DNA of 53,081 bases, from assembly GCA_016294035.1 (NCBI GenBank), contig JAEDCT010000014.1, forward strand, positions 1 to 53,081. Reading direction: 5' to 3'. Within the stretch, counting starts at the first letter, position 1. The number at the start of each line of letters is the position of its first letter. The DNA is from Treponema sp. Lineage in GTDB: Bacteria; Spirochaetota; Spirochaetia; Treponematales; Treponemataceae. Shown here one piece after another: positions 26,550-36,425 of the stretch. Below the pieces are notes generated by a model, which was not told the DNA's origin, did not search any database, and was given only the letters and a program-made list of their open reading frames with translations. A program made the translations under genes and the position numbers.

Positions 26550-28073
26550 ATGGAAAACGAAATCAAAATGGAAAAAGGAAAAAAAGGCGATACAAAGATT
26601 GGTGCAGTAATCATTCTCATTATTTCTGCAGCAGTATTCCTTCCAACTGGAGGAGCAGCCGTTTACCAGGCACTTCTCAACAACCAGAAAGCTGAATCAT
26701 TCGGTTCATACGACGGAAAGCAGATTCTATATGAACCAGGATCAAAGTTCCACACAACAGTTTCATCAATTGCACAGAACTACAGGAATTCTGGACTTGA
26801 AGTAAACGAGCAGAGCCACTACTATATCATGAACCAGGCCTTCAAGCAGACAATCAACAGCATGGCATTCTCTTCTGCAGTTGAAAAGACTGGATACAAG
26901 GCACCTGAAGACACAGTCAACAGGCTTCTCGTAAAGCAGTTCACAGGGCCGGACGGAGTTTTCTCAAAGAAAATCTACAACCAGACAAGTTCTGCAGTCA
27001 TATCTGAAATAAAGAAAGACATCAAAAACAACATTGTTTACACAAGATATGTAACTGACATGTGCGGTACAAACGGTGACGGAGACTTCAAGGGACACCA
27101 TCTCTATGGTCTCAAGACAAGCTCAAAGGAAACTGAATTCATTGCAAAGATGGGAGCAGAAAAGCATTCATTTGATGCCGTTTCTTACAACACAAACGAC
27201 TTCCCTATGGAAGAAACAATGAAGTTTGCAAGGGAACATGCAGACAAGTTCACAAAGTACAATCTTGAAGTAATCACACTTTCAACAGAAGAAGAAGCAA
27301 AGTCACTTCTCAAGCAGATTAATGCCAACGAAATTACATTCAAGGATGCTGTTACAGAAAAGTCACAGAAGTACTACTCAAATGCAGAAGGCGCCCTCAC
27401 CAGCCCATACAAGTACCAGATTTCTGAGACATTGGGTGAAAACTCACAGGACAAGCTTGATGCAGTTCTCTCACTTTCAAAGGATTCATTAAGTGATGTT
27501 ATTCAGACAGCAAAGGGATTCTCAATTTTCAAGGGAGCTGGTGAATCACAGGCTCCAGACTTTGAATCAGAAGACATTAAGAATATCTGCGACGAATATG
27601 TTAAGTCCAGCGAAAAGTCTTTGATTGAAAACTACTACACAGAAAAAGCAGAGGCATTTGCAACAGAAGCCTCAATTCCAACATCTTCATTTGACAAGGC
27701 ATGCAAGAAACTTGGTCTTGAAAAGACAGAAATCAATGCATTCCCAATCAACTACGGAAACACAGGATTCTTTGAGTCACTGGCAAACGAATCAATTATT
27801 TCTTCACTGGTAAGAAATGCTGATGCTTACAAGAAGGCATTTGCACTCAAACTTGGTGAAGTAAGCTCACCGATTGTTCTTGACGGAAAGGTTATTGTCC
27901 TCAAGTGCACGGGAACACAGACTTCGGAAGAAACTGACACAGCAGCAATAGAAACTGCAATTCCTGCAATCGATCAGACTTCAGGTCAGAAAACACTCAT
28001 GAATTCAGAAAAGGTTGTTGACAACTTCTTCACAACATATCTCAACCTGATGAATAATAGTAATAATAGATAA
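26550..28073 (+). CDS. SurA/PpiD-like periplasmic chaperone
   Basis: A 507-residue protein. A short charged N-terminus (residues 1-15) is followed by one hydrophobic helix (about 18-38), so it is probably a membrane-anchored protein facing the periplasm. The helical part (about 60-180: MNQAFKQTINSMAF, VNRLLVKQF) resembles the SurA_N/PpiD chaperone domain. The middle includes parvulin-like elements (SLLKQINANEITFKDAVTEKSQKYYSNAEG), and FALKLGEVSSPIVLDGKVIVLKC is a second rotamase-like segment. Such proteins assist folding of outer-membrane proteins. The prolyl-isomerase active site is poorly conserved, so chaperone action is more likely than catalysis. It starts behind a sigma-70 promoter, and the DUF115 gene follows after 9 bases. 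Confidence 0.8.
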   Translation: MENEIKMEKGKKGDTKIGAVIILIISAAVFLPTGGAAVYQALLNNQKAESFGSYDGKQILYEPGSKFHTTVSSIAQNYRNSGLEVNEQSHYYIMNQAFKQTINSMAFSSAVEKTGYKAPEDTVNRLLVKQFTGPDGVFSKKIYNQTSSAVISEIKKDIKNNIVYTRYVTDMCGTNGDGDFKGHHLYGLKTSSKETEFIAKMGAEKHSFDAVSYNTNDFPMEETMKFAREHADKFTKYNLEVITLSTEEEAKSLLKQINANEITFKDAVTEKSQKYYSNAEGALTSPYKYQISETLGENSQDKLDAVLSLSKDSLSDVIQTAKGFSIFKGAGESQAPDFESEDIKNICDEYVKSSEKSLIENYYTEKAEAFATEASIPTSSFDKACKKLGLEKTEINAFPINYGNTGFFESLANESIISSLVRNADAYKKAFALKLGEVSSPIVLDGKVIVLKCTGTQTSEETDTAAIETAIPAIDQTSGQKTLMNSEKVVDNFFTTYLNLMNNSNNR

Positions 28074-28082
28074 TTTTTCCTG

Positions 28083-29705
28083 ATGGAATTGAATCAAAAC
28101 GAAGAGCCCCGTCTGGTTAATGCCGGCCAGGGCTCTATGTGTTTAAGCACAGTTGAATACAAAAGCAGGTTTCTCTATTCCAGGTATAATCCAAAAAGGG
28201 CAATACAGGAAATAATCGGCAAACTGGAATTACTGCCAGAAACCCTGATTGTTGCCTGCAGTCCCTGCCTGTGGTATGGTCTTGAAGAACTGAAGGAAAA
28301 GCTTCCTGCAGACTGCACGGTAATAGCTCTTGAATCACAGGACAAACTTCTTGACCTTGCAAAGAACAATTGTCCGGATAACACAATCAGAATTTTCCAC
28401 ACAAAAAGCAAGCTGGAAATTGATTCCTTCATGAGGGAACTGGTTTCACTCGGAAAAACACGACGATCCGTGAGAATTGACTTTAGTGCAGGAATCCAGT
28501 TTGACAGGAACGACTACGATTATACTTCAGCAGGAATCCAGGAAATAATCACCAATTTCTGGCAGAACAGAATAACTTTAGTAAAATTCGGAAAGCTTTT
28601 TTCACGAAATGTCCTCAAGAATCTTCCTGAACTCATATCAGGGTTACAGCTTGAAGACGTAGAAAAAACTGTGAACAAGCCCATCATAGTTTGTGGAGCT
28701 GGAGAAACCCTTGACCAGATTCCAGATGAGATACTTAAATCAGACAGTTTCTTTAAGATTTGCGTTGACGCTTCCCTTTCACCTCTTGTTCAAAGAGGAG
28801 CAAGGATTGACGCAGTCTGTGCAATGGAAAGCCAGATTGCAATCGACAGGGCATACATAGGTCTCAAGGGCAGGAAGATTCCCATGTTTCTGGACATTTG
28901 CTCAAGAAAAGAGACATCAGAAAATCTTTCAGGGCCCAAAATTTACTTTGCCTCAAGATATGCACCATGCAGATTCCTGAAAACACTTGAAGAAAAATCC
29001 ATACTGACAAACCTCATTGACCCAATGGGTTCAGTAGGACTTGCAGCCACATACGTAGCACTCAAGCTTAGGAAAAATTCTTCAGTTCCTGTTTATGTTT
29101 CTGGCCTCGACTTTAGCTTCACAGCAGGAAGAACCCACGCCCGGGGAACTATGGCACACAAGGCACTACTAGAAAAATCAGGAAGAACAATTCCAGCAGA
29201 AAACTACGACTCAACTTTTTCGCAGAACACCTATGCCGTTGACGGAAAGAATGGCAAAAAAGTCTATACTTCCAGAATCATGGAAATATACGCAAATCAG
29301 TTTGTCACTATGTTTTCAAAATCCGAAAACCTGTTTGACATGACTGACCAGGGAATCAGCCTAAAGCTTGCACATGCAGTTCCAGCAACTGATGGAACAA
29401 CAGGAAAACAAATGGATTTTTCCATGGAAGGATCATCAGAACGAAAAGAAAAAATCAGGCAGTACATCAATACGGAAAGAGAAATGCTTTCAATAGCCCG
29501 GGATCTTCTTTCAAACGGAGAAAAATCAAAATACCATGACAAGGAAAAAAATCTTACAATGCAGATTGACGAAATCCTTAGACCGAGGGACTATCTGTAC
29601 CTGCACTTTCCAGACGGCCATAACTTCAACATGTCTGAAAGCTTTCTGAAAAGAATTCGCGCTGAAATTGATTCATTTCTGAAACTATTGTACATTAACG
29701 AATAA
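28083..29705 (+). CDS. DUF115 / MptE-like protein (Maf-type glycosylation candidate)
   Basis: A 540-residue protein of the DUF115 family. The family core is at about 200-370: KPIIVCGAGETLDQIP, FFKICVDASLSPLVQRGARID, DPMGSVGLAATYVAL and VYVSGLDFSF, with a GRTHARGT loop. In flagellated bacteria related Maf proteins transfer nonulosonic acids to flagellin; archaeal MptE members are pterin pyrophosphokinases. Because treponemal flagellins are glycosylated and this organism is flagellated, a role in surface or flagellin glycosylation is the more likely one. It lies 9 bases after the SurA-like gene and 10 bases before nrdR, so all three are probably cotranscribed. No Shine-Dalgarno is obvious. Confidence 0.75.
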   Translation: MELNQNEEPRLVNAGQGSMCLSTVEYKSRFLYSRYNPKRAIQEIIGKLELLPETLIVACSPCLWYGLEELKEKLPADCTVIALESQDKLLDLAKNNCPDNTIRIFHTKSKLEIDSFMRELVSLGKTRRSVRIDFSAGIQFDRNDYDYTSAGIQEIITNFWQNRITLVKFGKLFSRNVLKNLPELISGLQLEDVEKTVNKPIIVCGAGETLDQIPDEILKSDSFFKICVDASLSPLVQRGARIDAVCAMESQIAIDRAYIGLKGRKIPMFLDICSRKETSENLSGPKIYFASRYAPCRFLKTLEEKSILTNLIDPMGSVGLAATYVALKLRKNSSVPVYVSGLDFSFTAGRTHARGTMAHKALLEKSGRTIPAENYDSTFSQNTYAVDGKNGKKVYTSRIMEIYANQFVTMFSKSENLFDMTDQGISLKLAHAVPATDGTTGKQMDFSMEGSSERKEKIRQYINTEREMLSIARDLLSNGEKSKYHDKEKNLTMQIDEILRPRDYLYLHFPDGHNFNMSESFLKRIRAEIDSFLKLLYINE

Positions 29706-29715
29706 GGATAAGAAC

Positions 29716-30189
29716 ATGAGATGTCCATACTGCGGAAATTTTGATGATAAGGTAATTGAATCCAGGACCATGGCAAATGGTGAAAGCATAAGAAGAAGGC
29801 GTGAATGTATTTCCTGCAACAGAAGATTCACAAGTTACGAGCGCATTGAGGAAAAGCCATTCATGGTGATCAAGAGAGACGGACGCAGACAGCCTTTTGA
29901 TGTGGAAAAAATAACAAAGGGAATCAGGAGAGCTCTTGAAAAAAGGCCTGTTTCCACCGGACTTGTTGACCAGCTTGTAAACGAAATTGAAGACGAAGCC
30001 TACACAATGGGAAAAACAGCTCGGGAAATCTCAACGGAAGAACTGGGAGAACTTGTTCTCAAGAAACTATACTCAGTGGACAAAGTTTCATACATTAGAT
30101 TTGCAAGTGTCTACAGGCAGTTCTCAAACCTTGAAGAATTCATTAAGGAAGTAAACAGCATCAATTCTGGGGAAGCTGCTCCGGAGTAA
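29716..30189 (+). CDS. nrdR: Ribonucleotide reductase regulator NrdR
   Basis: A 157-residue zinc-ribbon and ATP-cone repressor. The zinc ribbon is at the N terminus (MRCPYCG and ECISCNRRF: four cysteines at 3, 6, 31 and 34). The ATP-cone follows from about residue 48 (MVIKRDGRRQPFDVEKI). It represses ribonucleotide reductase genes in response to the ATP/dATP ratio. Length and both domains are canonical. It has AAGGA about 7 bases before the ATG. The last 29 bases overlap the 3' end of the convergent Mbeg1-like gene. No nrd genes are in the window. Confidence 0.96.
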   Translation: MRCPYCGNFDDKVIESRTMANGESIRRRRECISCNRRFTSYERIEEKPFMVIKRDGRRQPFDVEKITKGIRRALEKRPVSTGLVDQLVNEIEDEAYTMGKTAREISTEELGELVLKKLYSVDKVSYIRFASVYRQFSNLEEFIKEVNSINSGEAAPE

Positions 30190-31285
30190 AAATTCTGTCC
30201 CTGATGTTTCTGAAGGCATGTTGTCCCAGAAGCTTTATGGCCTTAGTAACCTTATCTGAAGTTTCCCTGTCAATTTTTGAAGAAGACTGAACTATCTTTA
30301 AAAAGCTTTCAAAGGGATTCTCAGAAAATTCCAGTGCAGTCTTAAAATTAGTTCCGCGGAGAACAGAAAAAATAGTCTCAACAAAAACATACCTCTGGTC
30401 ATAATCAAGTTCCAGGAACCATCCGTTGACAGTCTTTGAGACAAACTTGCTTTCTTTGTTAACGTCATCAACATAGACGAAGTGTGTTCCCAGAATATTC
30501 CAGTTGAAAGCATCATGCTGCATTAACCCTTCCCCGTCACTTTTTACTGAATGGGTATTTTCATAGTCATGACCAAAAAGCATTCCAACAACAGAGAACT
30601 CAGGAACAATACTCCGGATTTTTGAGCTCACATTCATGAAACCTGATTCCTCAAAAAATTTTTTCTGGAAGCCAGGTCCATCATTTGAAAAGACAAGTGA
30701 AATCTTATCCTGATTTTTTCTGCTGCATTTTGAAGCTGCATAAACTGCCAGATTTCCTCCCTTGGAATGCCCGCCAACATAAAGAACAGGATTTGATGAT
30801 TCTGCTGTCTCATCAAGATACAGTGCGGCATCTTTCTGCGACGGAAGGGAATCCATGAAAGCCAGATTAAAGTCTTCCTTCCAGCCCACAAGAGTATCAT
30901 CTGTACCGCGGAATGCTGCATAAGTCCATTTGCAACCGAAAGAAAATGAAATGGCAGAAAACTGTTCTTCTGTCTTTTCATTCATGATATTCCTGAAATT
31001 GCTTAAGGAAAGACTGGAAAATCTGCGGGAAGAAGCACAGGCCCTGAAAAGATCAACAGTAAGGGGATTAATGAGTGCCCCAAGATTTTTTCGCTTTTCA
31101 AAATCACTGCTTTCAAAGAAAAGCTTCGAGCAATTCTCAAGACTGATTCTTCCGTCTTCTGGAACAAGGCCGCCAAAATCAAGATAGGACAACTGGCAGA
31201 AAATCATGGAATCAATTTCATTAAGAGGATCGTAGTCAAAATCAATATCACCGCGCCAGGCAACATAATCAATCAAATTACTCAT
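30161..31285 (-). CDS. Mbeg1-like alpha/beta-hydrolase (DUF2974)
   Basis: A 374-residue protein of the Mbeg1-like/DUF2974 family, often found in Firmicutes and spirochaetes. It begins NLIDYVAWRGDIDFDYDPLNEID, the usual family start, and contains the nucleophile elbow VGGHSKGGNLA near residue 170, plus the AFRGTDDTLVGWKEDF block. The fold implies a serine hydrolase/lipase-like enzyme; the substrate is not known. No signal peptide. The ATG at 31285 follows a perfect TATAAT by 6 bases with no Shine-Dalgarno, suggesting a leaderless mRNA. The 3' end overlaps nrdR by 29 bases on the opposite strand. Confidence 0.82.
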   Translation of the reverse strand: MSNLIDYVAWRGDIDFDYDPLNEIDSMIFCQLSYLDFGGLVPEDGRISLENCSKLFFESSDFEKRKNLGALINPLTVDLFRACASSRRFSSLSLSNFRNIMNEKTEEQFSAISFSFGCKWTYAAFRGTDDTLVGWKEDFNLAFMDSLPSQKDAALYLDETAESSNPVLYVGGHSKGGNLAVYAASKCSRKNQDKISLVFSNDGPGFQKKFFEESGFMNVSSKIRSIVPEFSVVGMLFGHDYENTHSVKSDGEGLMQHDAFNWNILGTHFVYVDDVNKESKFVSKTVNGWFLELDYDQRYVFVETIFSVLRGTNFKTALEFSENPFESFLKIVQSSSKIDRETSDKVTKAIKLLGQHAFRNIRDRIFTPEQLPQN

Positions 31286-31291
31286 GATATT

Positions 31292-31297
31292 ATTATA
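31292..31297 (-). promoter_or_regulatory. -10 box of the Mbeg1-like gene, leaderless layout
   Basis: A perfect TATAAT on the minus strand ends 6 bases before the ATG at 31285. The -35 position (31315-31320) reads ATGCTA, which is poor. Confidence 0.5.
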
Positions 31298-31386
31298 ACA
31301 TAAACGACTTCCATTAGCATGATTAACAAACACTTTTAAGTCACCATATCATCAAAAAATGTCCCGGAACTGATAATTCATAAACA

Positions 31387-31415
31387 TTGAAGAAGGAAAA
31401 ATATTATGGTAAAAT
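31387..31415 (+). promoter_or_regulatory. Promoter of the sugar/hydroxylase operon
   Basis: TTGAAG (31387-31392), a 17-base spacer and TAAAAT (31410-31415). The predicted start near 31422 just precedes GAGGGG and the TTG start codon at 31437. Confidence 0.55.
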
Positions 31416-31436
31416 GAAATGTGAGGGGAAATTAAA

Positions 31437-32969
31437 TTGAAGGCTGATTCAAGACTTTACATAATCGGAGCCGGATTTGCAGGCCGAATGATTCTTCGGG
31501 ATATTGAAGAAAAAAAAGTTTTTGGCACAGTAGCAGCATTTCTTGATGATGACAAGGAACTCATCGGATCCAAAATAAATTCCATTCCTGTTCTGGGACC
31601 AATAGACAGCATTGCTGATGCACTGAGAGTAGAACCATCAGAAGACATTGCCGTCATTGCCATTCCAAGCGCACCCGTTGAACGAATAAGAGAAATATAT
31701 TCATCCCTGAAAAAATCCGGGTTTGAACAAATCAAGATTCTTCCCTCAGTAAGCCAGGTCATTGACGAAAAGGCACATTTCATTCAGGCAAGAGACATAA
31801 ACCCCCTTGATATTCTGGGAAGAACACCAGTAGTCATTCCACTTCAAAAAAGCCTTTCATACCTGAAGGGAAAAAGAGTTCTCATTACAGGTGCAGGCGG
31901 GTCAATTGGAAGTGAGCTTGCAAGACAGCTTTTGTCCGGAGGTGCAGAAAGACTCTACCTATTTGGTCACGGAGAAAATTCCATAGTGAACATCTATCGT
32001 GAGCTTCATGTACTTCAAAATGAGGGAGTTGGACAAAAGGCTTCAGTGGTACCAATCATAGGTGACATGAAAGACAGGGAATATGTGAGATACATCATTT
32101 CACATACTCGTGCAGACGTTATTTTTCACTGTGCTGCATACAAACATGTACCAATGATGGAAGAAAACTCAGTTGCATCTATTGAAAACAATGTGTTTGG
32201 TACAAAGAATCTTCTGGATGCAGCCCTTGAATTCGGCACGGAAAGATTTGTGCTCATATCAACAGACAAGGCAGTTTCTCCTGTAAGTGTCTATGGAGTC
32301 AGCAAAATGCTCTGTGAAAAACTTGTCCTTGAAGCTGCAGAGAAAACCACTGATTCACAGGCATTCATGTTTGTCCGTTTCGGAAATGTATTGGGAAGCC
32401 GTGGATCAATTCTTCCAATATTCATGGAACAGATAAAAAACGGAGGTCCAGTTACAGTAACAGACCCGGAAATGGAAAGATATTTCATGACAATTCCAGA
32501 AGCATGTTCTCTTGTGCTTCAGACTGGTGGAGTTGGAAAAAACGGAGCATCATATCTGCTGGACATGGGAGAACCCGTCAAGATTCTGGACCTAGCAAAG
32601 CAAATAATCAGATTCGCTGGTTTTGTTCCAGAAAAGGACATTGGCATTCAGTTCATCGGCTGCAGGCGTGGAGAAAGACTTACAGAGCCACTGTGGCTAA
32701 AAGAAGAAAAACCAACACAAACAGAATACAAGAAAATTCTGTCACTGACCAATGTTCCGTCAAAAACATTCACTCTTTCACGACTAATAGAAGAACTCAA
32801 GCCAATCTGTACATTCACTCCAGGAAAAGAAAAGCTTTACAGAAACAGCATTGAGCTTAAGGCTATCTTAAGAAAAGCTGTTCCTGAACTGGATGAATTC
32901 TACACAGAGCAGGAAAAAGAAAAGACCAGAAAAAACACAATAGAAGAATCTGCAAAGGTGGTTTTGTAA
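31437..32969 (+). CDS. Nucleotide-sugar 4,6-dehydratase (CapD/PglF-like, soluble)
   Basis: A 510-residue enzyme. Residues 1-125 form a CoA-binding-like Rossmann domain (YIIGAGFAGRMILRDIEE), as in CapD/PglF proteins but without the four transmembrane helices those usually carry. The catalytic SDR domain has VLITGAGGSIGSELARQ near 144, HCAAYKHVPMMEEN, and the STDKAVSP plus YGVSK (Tyr-x3-Lys) active site. The likely reaction is 4,6-dehydration of UDP-GlcNAc or a similar sugar nucleotide. The start is TTG at 31437, supported by GAGGGG 8 bases upstream; no in-frame ATG fits. The stop overlaps the next ATG by one base. First gene of a five-gene operon. Confidence 0.9.
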   Translation: MKADSRLYIIGAGFAGRMILRDIEEKKVFGTVAAFLDDDKELIGSKINSIPVLGPIDSIADALRVEPSEDIAVIAIPSAPVERIREIYSSLKKSGFEQIKILPSVSQVIDEKAHFIQARDINPLDILGRTPVVIPLQKSLSYLKGKRVLITGAGGSIGSELARQLLSGGAERLYLFGHGENSIVNIYRELHVLQNEGVGQKASVVPIIGDMKDREYVRYIISHTRADVIFHCAAYKHVPMMEENSVASIENNVFGTKNLLDAALEFGTERFVLISTDKAVSPVSVYGVSKMLCEKLVLEAAEKTTDSQAFMFVRFGNVLGSRGSILPIFMEQIKNGGPVTVTDPEMERYFMTIPEACSLVLQTGGVGKNGASYLLDMGEPVKILDLAKQIIRFAGFVPEKDIGIQFIGCRRGERLTEPLWLKEEKPTQTEYKKILSLTNVPSKTFTLSRLIEELKPICTFTPGKEKLYRNSIELKAILRKAVPELDEFYTEQEKEKTRKNTIEESAKVVL

Positions 32970-34141
32970 TGGATAAAATGAATGTACCTTTTTTCAAGGC
33001 ATCAATTTCAACTGAAGAAGAAGAAGCCGCCATCAGGGTCTTAAGAAGTGGATGGCTCACAACCGGAAATGAAACCCATGAATTTGAAAAGGAATTCGGA
33101 AAAAAAATCGGTGCTAAATATTCACTTGCAGTAAACTCAAACACAAGCGGTATGATCATTGCAATGGAAGCCTGCGGTGTAAAGCAAGGAAAGGCAGTCA
33201 TAACAACTCCGTACACATTTGTATCAACTGCAGCAAGTGCAAGACATTTAGGCGGTGACGTTTATTTTGCTGATATAGAAAAGGACACATACTCAATTGA
33301 TCCAGACTCAATAGAAAAAATTCTTGATTCTGAAAAAGGAAAAAATGTATGCGCCATTGTTCCAGTGCATATTGCAGGAAACCTATGCAACATGAAACGA
33401 ATCAATGAAATAGCCAGGAAACACAATGTCTATGTAATCGAAGATTGTGCCCATTCATTTCCCAGCAAGACTGATGAGGGATATGCCGGGGTTTTGGGAG
33501 ACGTAGGAGTTTTTTCATTCTATGCAACAAAGACAATCACCACTGGCGAAGGCGGAATGATCACTACAAACAATGAGCAGTTATGCCAGCGCATGACAAA
33601 AATGAGACTGCACGGAATGAACCGTGATGCCTGGGACCGATACACATCAACTAAAGCAAGCTGGGAATATGACATTATTGCCCCCGGATTCAAAAGCAAC
33701 ATGCCGGACATTCTTGGAGCCATTGGAAGAGTACAATTGAGAAAGGCAGATGAATTCGATGAAAAAAGAAAGACTCATGTTGCAAAATACAATGAGGCCT
33801 TTTCAAAGCTTGACTTCATAAAACTTCCACCAGATTCAAAAGGAAATTCTTTTCATCTGTACCTAATGAGACTCAACCTGGAAAAACTCAAGTGCGACAG
33901 GAACCAGTTTGCAAAGGAACTTCAGAATCTTGGGGTTGGAATCAGCATGCATTTTATTCCGATCTTTCACTTTACATACTGGAAAGAACTGTATCCTGAT
34001 TTCACAAAAGAGAATTTTCCGGAATGTGAAAAGAAATATCTGGAAACAATCTCGCTTCCACTCTGGCCAGATATGACCAGTGAAATGACAGAATATGTAA
34101 TCAATTGCGTTAGGAACATCGGGGAAAAATTTCATGCCTAG
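32969..34141 (+). CDS. DegT/DnrJ/EryC1-type sugar aminotransferase
   Basis: A 390-residue PLP aminotransferase of the nucleotide-sugar group. Diagnostic blocks are VLRSGWLTTGNETHEFE at the N terminus, AVNSNTSGMIIAMEACG, VIEDCAHSF, and FYATKTITTGEGGM with the PLP lysine in ATKT. Paired with the upstream dehydratase it would make a 4-amino-4,6-dideoxy sugar nucleotide, as PglE/PseC-type enzymes do. Such sugars are used in glycoprotein, flagellin, capsule or O-antigen synthesis. Its ATG overlaps the dehydratase stop by one base and its own 3' end overlaps the molybdenum subunit start by 8 bases. No acetyltransferase follows, so the product fate is unknown. Confidence 0.92.
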   Translation: MDKMNVPFFKASISTEEEEAAIRVLRSGWLTTGNETHEFEKEFGKKIGAKYSLAVNSNTSGMIIAMEACGVKQGKAVITTPYTFVSTAASARHLGGDVYFADIEKDTYSIDPDSIEKILDSEKGKNVCAIVPVHIAGNLCNMKRINEIARKHNVYVIEDCAHSFPSKTDEGYAGVLGDVGVFSFYATKTITTGEGGMITTNNEQLCQRMTKMRLHGMNRDAWDRYTSTKASWEYDIIAPGFKSNMPDILGAIGRVQLRKADEFDEKRKTHVAKYNEAFSKLDFIKLPPDSKGNSFHLYLMRLNLEKLKCDRNQFAKELQNLGVGISMHFIPIFHFTYWKELYPDFTKENFPECEKKYLETISLPLWPDMTSEMTEYVINCVRNIGEKFHA

Positions 34142-36425
34142 AAAAACCTCCACAAGAAAGAATGCAAATTTCTCGCTTCAAAAGGAATTCTATTCTGATC
34201 TGACAATAGATAAAATGCTTTATGCAGTCACAGTCAGAAGCCCGGTTTCCGAGGGAATCATCACAGCTATTTCGCACCCAGACCTTCCAGAAGGTTACAC
34301 TCTAGTTACTGCCAGAGACATCTCAGGCCCAAATCTTCTGGACACCCCAAGAGGAAAAATTCCCGTATTCTGCGAAGGAAACGTCTCATATTCTGGTGAA
34401 CCGCTTGGACTTCTCGTAGGTCCAGACGAAACCATGCTCAAGCAGATTCTCAACGAGCTGAATTTTACAATTGATACAAATACCATCGAAGATTATCTTC
34501 CAGATGAAGAAATCATCTCAATGGAAAATACCACGGAAGAAAAATCAAAGCGCGAAATAAAAAAAGCAGAAAAAGAAATTGAGGAAATCAAGCAGATCAA
34601 GGAAGATTTTTTTTCAAACACCATTGCCGAAAGAGAATTTCAGTGGGGAAAGTGCTTTGAATCAAAAGAAAATCAGATTGAAAACTTCGAGAAAATTTTT
34701 GACACTTCAAAATTCAAATTTGAAAAAGAATGGATATATGCCATTAAGATCAAAAACTATGGTGAACCTAACGGAGCACTTTGTTACTGGAAAGATGGAA
34801 CACTGACAATATTCACACCAAGTCTCTGGCTCAACAACTTAAGGTCAAACCTTGCAACAGTTCTTGCAGTAAAGACAGATGCCATAAACATAAAGAAAAC
34901 AACATCAACAAATACAGGAACAAACAGTATCTGGTACAACTCAATCATTGCATGCCAGTGTGCAGTTGCCTCAAAAAAAGTCAATGCTCCTATTAAGCTT
35001 GTCTACTCAAGAACAGAACAAGAACAGTTTCTTGACACGGTACAGCCAATTTCCATATTTCACAGGACAGCCTGCGACGAAAAGGGAATTATTCAGGCAA
35101 TGGACATAAAAATAAAGGTGGATGCAGGATTCACAAATCCATTTGCCCAGGAAATTATTGACAGACTTGTTATTGCCGGTAACGGTTGCTACAGAACCAA
35201 AAACATCAGGATTCGTGCAGAAGCCCAGAAATCACTTAACTCATCATCTTCGCTAGATATTCAGTCCATAGACGCTGCGTCATTCTATGCAGTTGAAAAT
35301 CAAATGAACTGTATGGCAAAGATGTGCAACATGTCACCTGTTGATTTCAGGATCATAAACTCAAGGTTCGAAAATCTGGACAAGAGAAAAAAAGATTTGT
35401 ACCCCCTCACCCTCAACATTGAAAAGATGGCTGAAACTCTTCAGGCACTTGCAAGAATCAGCGACTTTAACAGGAAACATTCTTCGTATCACCTTGACTC
35501 ACAAAACTGGAAATTCAACAGTGCTCCAAAAGAATATGTATCAGTGTTCTCTCCACCAATGAGGGGAATTGGTATTGCATGTGCATTTGAAGGCTCAGGA
35601 TATTTTGGATCTGAAGTCTACGAAAACAACCAGAGTCTTGAATTGACAATGGAAAATGAACACACCATCGTTGTACACTGCCCGTCCATTTCCACTTCAA
35701 TCCATGAAATATGGACAAACACTGCAAGGGAAATTCTTGGTAACGAAAACATCATTCTCAAGACAAACTCTACCTTTAATGAAAAAGAAGAACCTACACT
35801 TCCCGAGAGCATTTACTCTAACATAAGCATAATGACACTTCTTTTAAAACAGTGCTGCACTGCAATAAAGAAAAGAAAGAATCAGAATGAATACCCATAC
35901 ACAGTAAAAAAGAAGGTTCCATCAACATTCATGCAGAAATGGGATCAGAAGAATTTTACCGGAACACCATTCCACTCAACATCCTTTGCATGTGCGTCAA
36001 TAGAACTGGAACTTAATCCATGCACATATCGTGAGGAAATCAGGAATGTATGCATAATCATTAACGGCGGAAAGATTCTCAACACACAGGCAGCAACATC
36101 ATCAATAAGACTGGCAGTACAGAAAATATTCAATTCATTGATTGACGATGAAACAATAGAAGTACAGAATCTTAAAATCAGCTTCATTCAGTCTGAAGAA
36201 AATCCATGCCAGATTGGAGAACTTGTATACCATTTGATTCCTTCCGCATACAGCCAGGCTCTGAGTCAGGCACTAAACTGTGAAATAAACTACCTTCCAC
36301 TTAAGGCAGACAGCATATTTGAAAAAATCCGTGAGCAGAAAAAATTGCTTAAGGAAATGGAAGAAAAGAAAAAAACAGCCGAAGAAAAAAACGACTCAAA
36401 GGACGAGTCAAGGAAAGACAATTAA
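34134..36425 (+). CDS. Divergent xanthine dehydrogenase-like molybdopterin subunit
   Basis: A 763-residue protein with the layout of the large subunit of molybdenum hydroxylases. The N-terminal a/b-hammerhead (about 20-105) has LYAVTVRSPVSEG and YSGEPLGLLVG. A charged coiled-coil insert lies at about 125-160. The canonical GGGFGGK cofactor loop is replaced by TSTNTGTNSIWY, and the usual glycine/PQ loop before the FAxExxMD helix is replaced by SIDAASFYAVENQMN. Near the C terminus, CQIGELVYHLIPSAYSQAL aligns with the GVGEPP region and keeps the candidate catalytic Glu. The tail (about 740-763) is Lys/Glu rich. The fold is clear, but standard xanthine oxidation is doubtful; substrate unknown. 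Confidence 0.85.
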   Translation: MPRKTSTRKNANFSLQKEFYSDLTIDKMLYAVTVRSPVSEGIITAISHPDLPEGYTLVTARDISGPNLLDTPRGKIPVFCEGNVSYSGEPLGLLVGPDETMLKQILNELNFTIDTNTIEDYLPDEEIISMENTTEEKSKREIKKAEKEIEEIKQIKEDFFSNTIAEREFQWGKCFESKENQIENFEKIFDTSKFKFEKEWIYAIKIKNYGEPNGALCYWKDGTLTIFTPSLWLNNLRSNLATVLAVKTDAINIKKTTSTNTGTNSIWYNSIIACQCAVASKKVNAPIKLVYSRTEQEQFLDTVQPISIFHRTACDEKGIIQAMDIKIKVDAGFTNPFAQEIIDRLVIAGNGCYRTKNIRIRAEAQKSLNSSSSLDIQSIDAASFYAVENQMNCMAKMCNMSPVDFRIINSRFENLDKRKKDLYPLTLNIEKMAETLQALARISDFNRKHSSYHLDSQNWKFNSAPKEYVSVFSPPMRGIGIACAFEGSGYFGSEVYENNQSLELTMENEHTIVVHCPSISTSIHEIWTNTAREILGNENIILKTNSTFNEKEEPTLPESIYSNISIMTLLLKQCCTAIKKRKNQNEYPYTVKKKVPSTFMQKWDQKNFTGTPFHSTSFACASIELELNPCTYREEIRNVCIIINGGKILNTQAATSSIRLAVQKIFNSLIDDETIEVQNLKISFIQSEENPCQIGELVYHLIPSAYSQALSQALNCEINYLPLKADSIFEKIREQKKLLKEMEEKKKTAEEKNDSKDESRKDN

